DNA of 64,000 bases from Ramazzottius varieornatus (Eukaryota > Tardigrada > Eutardigrada > Parachela > Ramazzottiidae): positions 4,208,629-4,272,628 of the forward strand of contig BDGG01000001.1 in the NCBI GenBank assembly GCA_001949185.1. Direction: 5' to 3'. Of this stretch, positions 1 to 11,492 are shown in pieces. Each line of letters starts with the position of its first letter. The first letter of the stretch is position 1. The notes beneath the pieces are model-generated. The model saw only the letters and a program-made list of their open reading frames with translations. It was not told the origin of the DNA and ran no database searches. The position numbers were made by a program, and so were the translations under genes.

Positions 1-79
1 TTAAAATGAAATATGTATCATTGCTTACGCAGATCACTTCAACCGAGAATTTCGCTCACGAGTTACTGCGCCACACTAA

Positions 80-1075
80 CGGGATCGATATTGTAGGTAT
101 TACGGCATCGTCGATCGGAAGATCACCAAGTTCGTGACCGACAAGTACATTCAAGAAGCCCCGCAAGTAAAGAACACTGCGGAGGAGTGTGTCGCCCTTG
201 TCAGATCGAGGATCTCAGATTACGGCTTGGACTGTATGTGGAACACGGATCAGTCTGGGTTCGATTACGAGATGAGACCAGGGCGCACACTGCATCTGGC
301 CGGCGCAAAACATGTTCTTGCGGTCTGTCAGTCGGAGAACTCCATGATGCATGGCTACACGGTTATGATGACCATTTCGCCCGCCATGCGCAAGTTTCTC
401 CCACAACTGTGGATCACTCTCCAGGAGGACAAAGGCGTTTTCGGTCCTATGGTGGCAAGGACAATGTTTAAAGCTGACAACCTGTATGTCACTGCTTCGG
501 CTTCGGGCAAGATGACAAAGAAGCTCTACTTGGAATAGTGTGAAAAGATATTGTTTTCTCATGTGGAAGATCGCTGCATTCTGCTGGCCGATTCGTGGAG
601 AACCTATTCTGACTAGGACGCTGTTTTGGAATTCAAGCCTGAAGAACTGGAATACGAAATGATCACGATTCCTTCGAAAGTGACTGGTGATATCCAACCA
701 CTGGACAGACTCTTCTTCCGAATGTATAAAGACTTCTTCCGGAAGATCTCCAGTTTCATCATTTTGCACAGCCTTCCACTTCAAGTTCATCATCGAGACG
801 TAATCCTCAAGATGCATTCTGTGGTTTACCAACAGTTCCAGTCTCCCCGGTTTGGAGACCTAGTCAACCAGGCCTGGCACCTGTGCGGCTATACTGACGA
901 GTCCTTTGACTATGTAAATCCTACCGAATTCTCTTTCCCCAAGAAGTTGACTGGTCATTGTGACCATGAAAACTGCGACGACCGGCTTTTGCTCAAGTGC
1001 GGCTGGTGCAAAGCTCCTCTCTGCTTCCATCACTTCTACGATCAGTATCACCTCTGTAAAATTTATCTTCCATGA
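80..1075 (+). pseudogene. Decayed DDE transposase-like gene with two in-frame TAG stops
   Basis: One reading frame stays open from about position 80 to the TGA near 1075, except for TAG codons at 536-538 and 614-616. The part before the first stop has the block NTDQSGFDYEMRPGRTL and a TVMMTIS segment typical of DDE-type transposase-like proteins that are widespread in invertebrate genomes. The part after the second stop has IQPLDRLFFRMYKDFF, then a Cys/His cluster (CDHENC, CGWC, CFHHF) at the C-terminus. Because all three parts share a frame, this is one gene with two nonsense mutations, not three small genes. Both stops sit where TGG would be plausible, so single G-to-A changes could explain them. 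The true N-terminus is cut off by a TAA at 77-79 or by the window edge. I see no inverted ends. The family assignment rests on remembered motif similarity. Confidence 0.75.
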
Positions 1076-2374
1076 GTTCTGTGAAATTTTAGACTGCTAG
1101 TATAGTTGGTCATGTCATGTCGATGTAAGAATTTGACGTCACTTCCGCTTCCTGTGGCTTCTTCCAGGATTTTATTTCGCCGATTTAGTTTATCTCAGTT
1201 TGTGGAGCAAGCTCTGCTCTATCATGCTATCATATTGGTTTGAGGATCAGCGCCTGTAAAAACTAGTTATCTCTTCCATCGATGGCTCTGAAAATCATGA
1301 ATGAACTTTCGACTAGGTTTTGAGGGTGAAATTAGCGAAATCTCCCGCGCTTCAGGAAGATATAGCGATGTGAAGCACTGTCGTCGTGCGCCACTTGGGA
1401 AGATAATCTATCGCAACATCGCTTAGTGAGTCATATGTGACTTCGAAAATAGAAACAAGGTGCTCATGCGGTAGGTGCGCATTGGCTTCTACCTTGATTC
1501 CTACGGAAAATCAGAAGGGCTAGAACTTAGTCCACTCTTCCTCGGTCGCCTTATGGCGGTAAACGTGATCAGCTGATTTCAGCCCAGCCAGGACGTCAAA
1601 ATTGCCACCTGCAGGACTTGACTGGACGAAGTATTTTCGTGGCCAAAGTAGGGCCTCGCTCCTCGTACTTTACTCACTTGTCAGTTTACTGCCGTTAAAG
1701 GGCCAGAACGCAACTCGTATGAGCGTATCCATTGCAGTACACGCGGCGGATCCTCGAAGGAGTTCCAGTTCACGATTTTAGAAAACTCGCAAGCTGAGGG
1801 ACTAAATCAGGCCGAAGATTATTGGGATATTGTTCGAGATAATCAAGTAGTCATTCCGGTGATTGACAAAGCTCTAAATCCACAGCGAACATCACATGTT
1901 TCCGACCTTCTAACAAGTATAAGTACTAATCCAAACGCATCTTCTAGAAGCCTGTAAGCCAAGCAGCGGAAGTATGAATAAATGAAGTAACTATGAAGTA
2001 ACAAATAAAACAAGTACAGCAGATGTTTCAACATTGGTGGATGCAGTATTCTCTCAATACGAGGTAAACACGGGACAAAGCCACCAGTTAAAACCATAAT
2101 CGGCAAGATACTGGTAAGATGCCAGTTGAAATGAAGTCTTCCGCTGACACATTTCGAACTAAAGAAAGCACCAACTTCTTCAAAGAAGGTTGTCGAATAA
2201 ATCAGGTCAAAGAAACATCTAAATGAGTACCGCACAGGATCCAGGAAGTGCGAAATTCTTCCTGAAAACGCCGCGATCAACAAAGAAATCTCGCCAGTTC
2301 GCCAACATGCCGTCTTCCTTATCCATAGTGTAGGAAGTTGCTCTGCCATATCTTGAGGGTTGGTTCTAAGGTTG
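1076..2374. other. Intergenic, no supported gene
   Basis: I see no recognisable coding exon here. A lone arm of the family A palindrome (GTGCGCCACTTGGGA) lies at about 1386-1400 without a clear partner, so it is probably a decayed copy. An open frame on the minus strand at 1843-2349 has no recognisable domain. Confidence 0.5.
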
Positions 2375-4976
2375 TCACATCAACTTGACATCTTCGTTAG
2401 CCAAGAGTTGGGCCAAAGTCTTCTTCACGCGCAGAGCCGTCAAACGAGCTTGCGGGTTGTGGCTCCAGCATTCCCTCATCAACCGGGTTAGGGTAATCAT
2501 TGGCTGAAAGTAATGAGGAAACAAAATTCCCTGTTGGAACTCGGAACAAACCTAAGGTAGAGTAACCAAAGGGAACCAAAGGGAGTAACCAAACGGAGGG
2601 AACCCGCTTAATCAAAGCGAACCAGTAAACTGTACAAACAGAGTAACAGACCACGATACATTAGGACACGATATTTACCTCTTTTGTGCTCCACCGGTTG
2701 GGAAAGACGGGGCGTTTCTTCTGCACGAAGACCACCTCTCGCATCTCCGGTATTTCAGGATCTGAGGAGACTTCTCGGGCAAAAGGTAATTCATAGTCTT
2801 CCGCGGACCCTAAAAACCACCAAGTGAAAAAAAATGTTTCATGATCGCTAAGACCTGGAAGGAAAGCTCGACCGTACCACAAATCCGACTGCGATGACAA
2901 ATTTCCCACAATGTCAAGCCCAGAGCATAAACGTCGACACTCTTCAAGGATTCGAAATTACGTAGGTTGAGACTTTTGTTCAGGACTTCGGGAGCCAAGT
3001 ATCTAACGGTTCCGGCCTTCTCATTCGCCGGAAAATTCATCAGACCAGTCTTCCCTTCATAACGAACTGCCAACCCGAGATCAGCTATCACGCATTGTCC
3101 GTTGCGCTTCACAAGGACATTCTTTGACTTGAGATCCCTATGAGCAATCGCCGGCTTCCCTGTAAGAACGTCGCATGTTGGCACGTAATTACAAAGAGGG
3201 AACCACCCCCAAACTCAATCTGTCTACCGGTGCGATCTATCAGGATACAGTGTTCACAGAAATTTCCAGATTTACGAATCGCGCACCGCCCTTTCGGTGT
3301 AAAACTTGAAATTACTCACTTCGATCCGCAGTGCCGACGATGTCCATGTGAAGATGAGCTAAACCGTTGGCCACGGAATACGCTGCAAAAGAGCAAAAGG
3401 TTAACACGGTGTCGTTCGAGCAAAAGAATTAATCTGAATGCCAATGAGATACCTAATTTCAACATCTGCACGATGTCTAATGGCGTCACAGTAAGGTAAT
3501 CAAACAGAGACCCCAGCTCGTGGTAATCAGTGATGAGCCAGAGCTGTGTCGATAGTCCGTTATCTGAAGAAACAGAGGAACGTGAAGTCAATTCCGAAGC
3601 AAGTATCTCATCCATTTACAGGTACTGACTAACAGAAACTAATTATTACCTTTGTTATCCGCCGCGATAAATCCCAAGAGATTCTCGTGCCTCAACATCA
3701 CAGTTTGGTAGATCTCCACTTCTCGTTTCCACGAGTCTTCATCTCGAGTGGAGAATATCTTCACCGCCACATTTTCACCGCGCCACCGGCCAAGAAAGAC
3801 TTCTCCGAAGCGACCCTTACCAACTGACTTGATCAAGGAAACTTGTCGCGCAATAGTACGCTGGATCAACAGCGGACAACCTATGATCAGAAAGAAAATG
3901 ACAACAAAAGCTACATCAGTTCAGCCAAAAGACGTACCCGAGCCCGAACCGGAAGTGGTCATCTCGCTAATGGTTCCGAGCACTTTGTCCGGGCCATCTT
4001 CCAGCAACCTCGCCGCTTCTTCTACAGAGCTCTTCTTGTTGGACGCAAGTCGGTTTCGTCGCTGAGTAAGGAAGAAGATGAAAGCGAAGAGCACGATGAT
4101 GACGCTGGCTCCCACTGCTGCTCCGATGATCAGGTACATCTGATGACCATTCGGAAGCGAAGGTGGACCTAAACAGCGAAGTGGCACTACACAACCGTTC
4201 TTACGAATTTATTGGGTATAGATCAGAGGCAGACAAAAAATTGATGAGGACTTACTGGGAGCTGGAGGTTCCGGAAGGTCCAGCAAGGTGATGTTGGAGT
4301 CCTTGTTGCAGAAGTGGTGATCCGAGCAACACGCACTCCCGAACGATCGTCCATGTCGGAGGTTGGGAAGACAGAGGAACGGAAATTCGACCGGGAACAG
4401 CTGGTCTCTCGAAAGACAACTGCAGAAGAAAGAGCAATGCGTTGCGAAATAACGGTATTAACTTGTTCACGAATCACGACTGAAGTCTCAACTCTCAAAT
4501 TAACGAAACCGTATCAACCGAGCGTGCGTGCGCCTCCACACAGTCCTGCTCACAGGCTCACACTATTAAATACACGCCAGACTGTATGCAGGTTCGCGCA
4601 AGCTGGCACAGTATCGACGTTCTTACTTAAAATATCACAGGAAACCAACTCACCTGTGAGATGTCTTTATGACCCCATCTTTTAATCGCATCATCTGCGT
4701 AAAGCAGACCCCATCCGTGATGCAGGTCTTGTTTTGGCAGCCATCACACAAGCATCTCAGATCTGCGGAACAAATAACAAAGCAGTAATTATTAAATTCA
4801 GCGCGCACGAGACATCCACCAGCATCCAGCTCTTCTTTCCAAACCGATTAACTATATCAATAAGGTTTTTTGGCTCAAGTACTTTTCTTTCCGGGGATGT
4901 CGCCGATCTTGATGGCTTCCGCGGCTATCCAGCTGTAGATGGATACCAACAGAAAGACGACGGGTAGAAGGGACAT
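2375..4976 (-). CDS. babo: Activin/TGF-beta type I receptor kinase (baboon/ALK4-5-7 class)
   Basis: Ten exons: 4883-4976, 4654-4762, 4256-4419, 3938-4168, 3650-3880, 3453-3563, 3320-3382, 2878-3159, 2679-2809 and 2375-2503, giving 514 residues. The order is a signal peptide ([21 protein letters not shown]), a Cys-rich ectodomain ending in CCSDHHFCN, one membrane helix ([20 protein letters not shown]), a GS box (TSGSGSG then [11 protein letters not shown]), and a Ser/Thr kinase with the glycine loop GKGRFGEV, the catalytic HRDLKSKN and the subdomain-VII motif DLG. The L45 loop reads ADNKDNG, which in known receptors marks the activin/TGF-beta (ALK4/5/7, baboon) branch that signals through Smad2/3-type proteins rather than the BMP branch. 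Length and domain order are normal for the family. The intron 4420-4653 holds a family B element. The kinase core looks intact, so I expect a working receptor. Confidence 0.93.
4543..4594. repeat. Family B 52-bp element (degenerate left arm)
   Basis: The right arm GTATGCAGGTT is perfect. The left arm keeps only CCTGC and the final AC of CACCTGCATAC, but it sits at exactly the spacing seen in the other copies. It lies in an intron of the type I receptor gene. Confidence 0.5.
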
Positions 4977-5633
4977 CTTTCACTGAGCAAGCTGGGCGCT
5001 TTGCGCTCGTCGGCGAGGACGGTTCCAGGCGCTTAGGGCATGAGATCTGCAAGGAAAAGCAGGAACCATCAGGAATTCATCTTGACGAAAGACGGACAAG
5101 CTTCTAGCAATCCGCAGTGCGCTATGGCACTGCAAGATAATCACGATGTCAGATGTCTGGCGAAGACGACCTCGACTCTGCCAGCCTTTCTCTTTGTGTT
5201 GCCAGTCTGGCTGCGCTGCTTCAGCAACTCGGCATCCGGAAATTCAACTTGACGTGACGTCGCCAGACAGCCCGCCTCCTGTTGTAACCGCATGAGTGTC
5301 TACCGAAAAGAACCAATCAAGAACTATGCCCACCTACCAGCCGCCAGTCACATGTGTGTGGGGGATGGCCTCTTGCTCACACAATGAGAAACAGGATCCC
5401 TCCGCCAGAGGGAACTCCAGTTCCCTCTCCGCTGGATCCACTTTCTCTGCTTTGTTGGGTGAGAGACTTGAACGGGAAACATCAAGGAGCAAGACGCGAC
5501 GTCACGTGAGTAAGGCGCGATCGAGTTTATGGATCCAGCAAGCGACCTGGGAAATGCCTGGAGTTGCATGCTCCCTGGTATGCAGAATCCCGAGGTCTTC
5601 TCACAGCTGCCGTTGAAGGTCGCAACACCTACG
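4977..5633. other. Upstream region of the receptor gene, no gene seen
   Basis: This stretch should contain the 5' UTR and promoter of the receptor gene on the minus strand. I see no recognisable coding exon or repeat. Confidence 0.5.
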
Positions 5634-5788
5634 GTGAGAAACTATGGGACAATAGAAGTTATGGGACAGGCCTTTTTGCTTTGGCGCGCGGAAGCACGTA
5701 CGTACGTGACTGATTCACACTAATGCAATTCTCACTTTGACATCCTTTCTGCCTGTCCCATAATTTTTACTGTCCCATAATTTCTCAC
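5634..5788. mobile_element. MITE-like element with about 38-bp terminal inverted repeats
   Basis: The left end at 5634-5671 begins GTGAGAAACTATGGGACA and ends TTATGGGACAGGC. The right end at 5751-5788 is its reverse complement with a few mismatches. Each arm contains the motif TATGGGACA twice. The interior is only about 80 bp and non-coding, with a central palindromic CACGTACGTACGTG. This is the form of a non-autonomous DNA transposon. I could not identify a target-site duplication with confidence. Confidence 0.75.
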
Positions 5789-5888
5789 TCTACATGTACT
5801 GATAGTGAGCTCAGGAGACTTGAGACTTAATTTTTACTGTCCCATAATTTCTCACTCTACATGTACTGATAGTGAGCTCAGGAGACTT
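5761..5888. repeat. 67-bp tandem duplication of the MITE right end
   Basis: The segment starting TAATTTTTACTGTCCCATAA at 5761 is repeated at 5828 with near identity until about 5888. The period is 67 bp. The duplicated unit includes part of the right inverted end and its outside flank, through CATGTACTGATAGTGAGC. Confidence 0.85.
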
Positions 5889-6290
5889 GGAGTTCTTCAG
5901 CGTGCTGGACCAAAGCTGTCCCAGGGAGTATCTAAAGTTTAGCAGAAGATCGGTGCGAACACCTTCCGATGCACAGTGCGCAAACCGAAAAAGTACGAGT
6001 AGACTTTCGAGAACTTTACAGCTTACAATTTACAGTCGCAGTGCCACATGATGCAGGAACAATACCGGTGCTTTCCACCCTTACAGCAGTTGGATACCAA
6101 CCAACAATCGACAAACTACAGAAATCTAAGCTATCCGTACGGTCGTGTGCAAAATCCAGAGCATTTCAGAGTGAGAAGTGTGGAACTAAATTCATCGAAA
6201 AGAGGCAGCGCGCAAACTTATGCGAATGTAAATGCCGATCATACAGTCAACTTTTAAAGGAACTCTCAATCATCGAAACTACTTCAATTG

Positions 6291-8365
6291 TCAGTACTGA
6301 TGCTGCTGCGGGAAGCTGACCAAGTTGCTCGGCGAACGCCCAGAAGACTGTGTCCCATACAAGCCCGTGTTACGTCCGTGATACAAACCCACCTGGTTGG
6401 CTCTTCCGCTGCTGCCATAGCTTCCTTGGTAATCCTGTTCGTTGTTTGGGGCGACGGTTCCCTGCTGTCCGTAGCCTGTACCTCGCGCACGTCCACTTCC
6501 TTGACGGTACTGATCGCGCTCGTTGGGCTGCTGGCCGGACACGCTCGGGCGAAAGTCCATTTGCGGAGACTGCTGCATCATGGCTTGCTGAGTCTACAAC
6601 AAAAAGAACAAGCTCAGAATAGAGTTGAAAGTTTAAGAGCTCGGTAAACAAACTCGCCAGATTGTGCACCCAGGTGGCGCACGTTGTTGTTTTTGTTGGC
6701 TAACAGCGTGCGCCAATTGGAAAACTCAGCAAGATTGTTCTCCTGAGTGGCGCACTTTACTAGTGTTATTGGCTGAAGGCGTGCGCCACTTGGAAGACTG
6801 ATCTTTAGTTTGTTTGCCGAGCTCTCATTTAGACGAAAGCTTAGCCTACCGCGTAATCCATCGCCATGTCGTGTTGGTGGCGTTGAAGAGCGTTATCATC
6901 TCGAGCCATGAAAGCCGCCAAGGCTTCGCTGTTGGACAAGTCGGACGGATCGACTGGACTGGTGTTGTGCTGAAGGGAAGAGCTTCCTTGTTGGCCCACG
7001 GTACGCGACGCCAAAGGGCTGGAGTTGGTCTGTTGTTGCTGCTGCAACATCATGGCCGCAGCCACGGCCTGGACGTATTGATGTTGGAGAGCTTGGTGGA
7101 CCGTGGGCGGAGGGGGCATCATGCCGGAGTAGTAAGCTTGAGGAGCCATGTAGGGATACGGCATACCCGGGTAGTAGGTCTGTGGAACCTGCTGCCCCAC
7201 ACCCTGTCGAGAGAAACCATGAACTAACTACAGATCGAGAAAAGAATTTCTTCGGAGGACTTAAGGTTAGAGTGTGAAGATGGCTAAATTTATAAACTGG
7301 TTTTCTAAATTTTGAACGTACATAATTTCATCCCGCTGGCCGCTGAACGACAAACAGAATTTTCTTATCAAAATTTACCACCCTTCTTTAGCTTAGAACT
7401 TCAGAAAGCAGAAAACTAAGGAAAGATCTGATGACACTTACAGGCAAGGGAGAACCAGGAGGAGGTATCCATTGTTGGCCAGCAGCGAACCCAGCTGTCA
7501 TGTCTGCCTGATTAATGTGATAGCTTCTATAAGAACTCGAAGGTGGACTCGAAGGACCTGAGAAAGAGAGGAAGGAATGACCACCAAACGAAGACTTGTA
7601 TCGGTTGCAATATCCCTAAACAAGAAACTGACCAAAGGTTCGGCCAAAGGTTGGCTGTCTGCGGTACGCCGGAGCCACATTCAAGCGTCGCCCATCCAAT
7701 TCCAGCGAATGCTTCTCCGAATACTAAAGCACCAAACAGGAACATTCAAGAACGTATAGAAATTCGGAAACTACAGAGTCAGGAAGGCTTGGTGAAGCAG
7801 GACAGCCATGCTAAGAAGCTGCCGAACTTACGGTCGCTAAAACTTTTCGGACATCCTCGGCGCTTGCGAACTCGACGAAGGCGTAACGCCGAGGTTCACC
7901 ATTCTTGGCCAGCATAGCATTATCGGTGATGATTCGAACATCCAGAACGTGGGCCACCGCCCCGAAGAAAGACTTTAGTTCCTCTTCGGTCGTCTGAGAA
8001 GAAAAGAAGTCAAGGATGACTGCTGTAATTTTTAATCAAGCATCTTGATTTGAGTAACCTTTTGGGCAATTCCGCCGACGAAGATTTTGCTCTTCATCAG
8101 TTCTCCATTCAGCGTCGTCACTGAGCCTGCCTTGTCATCGTCACGCGATGATAGAGCTGAGTCGCTGTTCCCGTACGATTTGCCAAGAGCAGAGCCCCCA
8201 CTGGTGCTCTGGGAAAAGAGAAAAACACCGCTTCAAACATGACCCAGAGATGTCCAGGAAACCTCGGCTGGTGGGTTAATGTCTTTCCCGTTCAGCTCAA
8301 CATCCGGCAACTTCTTGCTTCCTCAACTGACTTACCGTTGGAAGATTGACTCCGTTCTTCGACAT
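6291..8365 (-). CDS. RRM RNA-binding protein, possibly DAZ/Boule-like
   Basis: Six exons: 8336-8365, 8059-8208, 7832-7993, 7442-7507, 6850-7203 and 6291-6593, giving 354 residues from ATG at 8365. A single RRM begins at RNP2 (KIFVGGIA) and reaches RNP1 (RRYAFVEF) in the third exon. The helix segment and the DVRIITD strand resemble DAZ/Boule and DAZAP-type RRMs. After the RRM the protein is disordered and rich in Gln, Pro, Tyr and Gly, with a tract such as YYPGMPYPYMAPQAYY and an RG-containing tail (GSGRARGTGYG). One RRM plus a Tyr/Pro/Gln-rich tail fits a cytoplasmic translational regulator of the Boule kind, but a heterogeneous RRM protein of another family is possible. The last intron (6594-6849) carries two family A palindromes in a row. 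Confidence 0.75.
6671..6720. mobile_element. Family A palindromic element, copy 1
   Basis: Arms CAGGTGGCGCACG and CGTGCGCCAATTGG flank a GTTGGC core. It lies in the last intron of the RRM gene. The flanks include AACAAACTCGCC on the left. Confidence 0.8.
6743..6803. mobile_element. Family A palindromic element, copy 2
   Basis: Arms CTGAGTGGCGCAC and GTGCGCCACTTGG with the internal ATTGGCTGAA. It is head-to-tail with copy 1 in the same intron. The outer flanks (AACAAACTCGCC to the left of copy 1, AGTTTGTTTGCCGAGC to the right of copy 2) are roughly inverted, so the two may be one compound insertion. Confidence 0.8.
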
Positions 8366-9316
8366 GCTTGCTGGGAAATTAGGCGAGACAATTTCCTGCG
8401 AACAAAGCTAGAAACGGCAAAAAGTTTAAGGATGTGACCAACAGATGGAGAAATTGCAACAGGTGGTTGTTTGTTTGATCAGGGAAAGCGAGAACTCCAG
8501 AAGATTAGCAGTGAAGGAAGTGACAAGTCAGAAGTGAATGGAGTTACGAAAAGTTCCTAAAAAAGATCATCACGAAAATGAAGATGAAGAAGTGATCTGT
8601 CATCTGTGATAGTGCAAACAAACTCATCCAGCACCGCAACATCTACAAGCACAGGTAGCGAATGACCGGCCATTATTTTCCCTTATCGAGACTGATCGGT
8701 TCAAATCTGGCCCGAACTCGGTCTGTTTCCTGTTGGCCTTCGCAGCCCACGACAAACGAGTGCCTACTGTCAAATTCAAACGGCTGGTCAGGATTTGATC
8801 CAGAAGAGTAGACTCGAAGCTTGGCCCCACTGTTAGCAGTTCATTTTCATTGTGCACAAGTCACAAACTTGACTCATAGGCGTCCGCGCTGACGCCAGTC
8901 ATGTCGTCACCGCTGACAATAGGCGCGTTACGCAACTCGTACCTCTACTATATCCAGAAGGTTCGAAATCGTTTCTTCAACTTCGTTACTGACGTACTGT
9001 CGTCGATCATCGACGACAGTACGTCAGTAACGACGGTCGACGTCAGAGGACAACAATCGGCAACTGTAACGAACTCATCCTGGTGAACCTACGGAGTGAT
9101 GCGGTTTGCCGTTGGCTATGGCAGATTACTTGCTCCGGAAACCCAGAAGAACCCAGGTTCTCAGTTCTCATTAGACAAAACTTTAGAAAAGAAAACCTAA
9201 AGCACTTGTAGGGACAGGGAACAGACAAGATCGTATGGAATAAAACAGCTACAGCTATTTTTCGTCTCTCCCGGATTTCGCTGCGTATCACACAACAAAC
9301 TCAATCAAAACGCATT
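8366..9316. other. Intergenic between the RRM gene and the TPP carrier gene
   Basis: No coding exon is supported. The only notable structure is the perfect palindrome at 8983-9033, listed separately. Confidence 0.5.
8983..9033. repeat. Perfect palindrome, 25-bp arms with a 1-nt centre
   Basis: The left arm TCGTTACTGACGTACTGTCG continuing to TCGAT (8983-9007) is matched base for base by its reverse complement at 9009-9033, around a single C at 9008. It resembles neither palindrome family in the window. A transcript could form a long, almost loopless hairpin; in DNA it could extrude as a cruciform. Confidence 0.9.
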
Positions 9317-10938
9317 TCAATCTGACCTTAATTCTTTCTTTCTGTAGTAATTGGTACAAAGAGAAAGGAATTGCTCGTAACAGTAGAAGTTTAGTCCAGT
9401 GGCTATCGCGGCTTTGATGAGACTCGGACTACAACAGAGATGATACCATAGCACGAACTGGAAGCACAAATAACTGGAACGTCGACAGAGGAATTTGTCC
9501 AGATCGTATTCCGAACTGGAGCACGCCTTCGCCAGTACAAAAAAAACATGCGCCATTTCAGTAACGATCAGGGCGAGACCATTTGCCGGCGTTCCAATTA
9601 TTTTGTTTTTCGAAGCTGGAACAAAGAACTACAGCAGTGTTTGCAACTGTATACGGAACGTACCTGTAACCTTTGAAGAAACCAGCCAACCCTTCTATCC
9701 GCCAAATTTCTTTTATTCCGTGCCGAAAGCTGTGAACGGAGACCAGCTGTCCGAAACCCCGTCGACCTTCTTCAAAACCCTGCACTTGCAACCTCTTCTT
9801 CAAAACGTCCAGCGGGTAGATTATTGTCTTTGCGAAGGCACCAGCCATGAAGCCACAACACAAGCTTTCCACCGCCCCTGCAGTCAAAAAAAGCACTGTT
9901 ATCACAACAGTCACATTGAATGCGCAGCACCGTACGTTCTTTCCTGGCCGGAAAGGCCCGAGACTGCCAAAGGACGGTCTCAACTGAAAGTAGTCTCTTA
10001 CCGGCTTCCGAGGAGGTCTTTCCGGTATATTTTCGGAACATGCTTTGGAACTTGGCATAGAATGCGAAGGAAGCTCCGTTGTACGGGACTATCTGGATCA
10101 CAGCAGGGATCACTCCGCGATAGAATCCGCGAACTCCTTCGTGACGCGCTATCAGTCGCATCGATTGAAACATGCTGCTGTAAACCTACAAGCATATCAA
10201 ACTAGACAATCCAACCTTTTACGCGCAATAAAGAACTACACTACTCGACGTATCCTAGATAAATAGGTTGGCGAACCTTTTGCTGGCCTTGAGAAACAAA
10301 CCGGGTTCGGACAACATCGAGGGGATGAGCCGCTACTGTGGCGGCCACGCCCGACACACTACCACACAAGAAGTAAAATACTGGGTCCCGGGGATTCTGC
10401 GTGAGATTCAGGTTCCATAAGGACTGGTTGAGAGCTTCAAAGGAAGCGAACTGCGAACAAACACAAACGAATCTCGATTGAATCGATAATAGCGAATAAT
10501 TCTCGAACTGCGCAAGATGATTCAGGTTTGTCGCCTTCACCTGGACGAGTCCGTACACTATCGACAACGACTGCGCCGCGAGTAATCCTTTCTGCAACAA
10601 GAACACAAGGTAAAAGTGACAGCAGGATGTAGCTAAAAATAGCACTGTACGTGAAGATCGGATCAGCTGACGCAAAAATAACGTGGGATAAGCATGCGCA
10701 CCCATAGAGCTCCGAATCCCTCCTCCTTAACAATAAGTCCGAATGCCTGGTTGAGGCTTTGATATTTGGAGATGCTGCTTCCTCGCTCAATCGGCTCGAT
10801 TTGGAGCTGGAAACGAATTTTACAAACATCAATCGGTTGGGTAAAGACGCGAGAGATGAAGGCGGCAGATGCGCCACAGAATCCGTAAACATATTTTGGA
10901 ACTCGAACCGTCTGTGGGTCTGGATTGTATCCCACCAT
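9317..10938 (-). CDS. SLC25A19: Mitochondrial thiamine pyrophosphate carrier (SLC25A19 type)
   Basis: Six exons: 10702-10938, 10541-10591, 10277-10450, 10002-10185, 9664-9877 and 9317-9428, giving 323 residues, the usual carrier length. Three mitochondrial-carrier repeats are visible, each with its signature: QPIDVCKIRFQLQ in repeat 1, HPLDVVRTRFVSQG in repeat 2 and YPLDVLKKRLQVQGFE in repeat 3. The start MVGYNPDP and the repeat-3 segment match the SLC25A19/Tpc1 group, which carries thiamine pyrophosphate into mitochondria across the inner membrane. The C-terminus (IATGLNFYCYEQFLSLC) also fits. The coding path is intact. The start is 555 bp from the lin-7 start on the other strand, so the two may share a divergent promoter region. 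Confidence 0.92.
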
Positions 10939-11492
10939 AGAGTCATAGGGATCCTTTCGCTGTGTTGATCTAAATGGGTAAGAACAATTCTATTCGTTAA
11001 GGCGAAGGTCAGAAAGATCCGAGGAAGGTAAGATCCGCTGGAGAACGAAGATTGAAGATGATTGAAGAATGATGAAGATTGAAGAATCCAACAAAATTTC
11101 GAAACGTGAGAAGGTTTGTCTTGTGAACTCGCGCATTTCGTCGTCACAGAACACCAGCGAAGTTGCGTAGACTGGTGTGAACGGCCGAAGGATCAATCAA
11201 GCGAGGTCTTTATCGTCGATTTCAACTAATGATTTTCAAATCAATCGATAGTAGTCAACAGGTCAATTCGGTAGAGATTTCTTTTCGCGCTGTCGCTTCC
11301 ACGGCTTCACTAGTCTTCTACCGCAATGTTGTGAATGACTTTGTTTTCCTTTTAGGAGAAATCAAGTTATTTTTTTCACTTTTGTAATTTTTGTTTGTTG
11401 CTCTTCTCCCATTCTTTCCTCTGCGCGAGGGACAGTCGCAACTTACTCGTTATACATTGCGTATTGGGAGAGCTGTTGCGGTTGACATAGGA
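10939..11492. promoter_or_regulatory. Divergent intergenic region between the TPP carrier and lin-7
   Basis: The two flanking genes start at 10938 (-) and 11493 (+), so this gap must hold both promoters. An irregular repeat of GAAGATTGAAGAATGAT type occupies about 11047-11090. I cannot name specific promoter elements. Confidence 0.4.

Noticed and set aside
1843-2349. 168-codon open frame on the minus strand
   Set aside because: No ATG-anchored domain, no splice partner and many aromatic, low-information stretches. It looks like chance in a gap.
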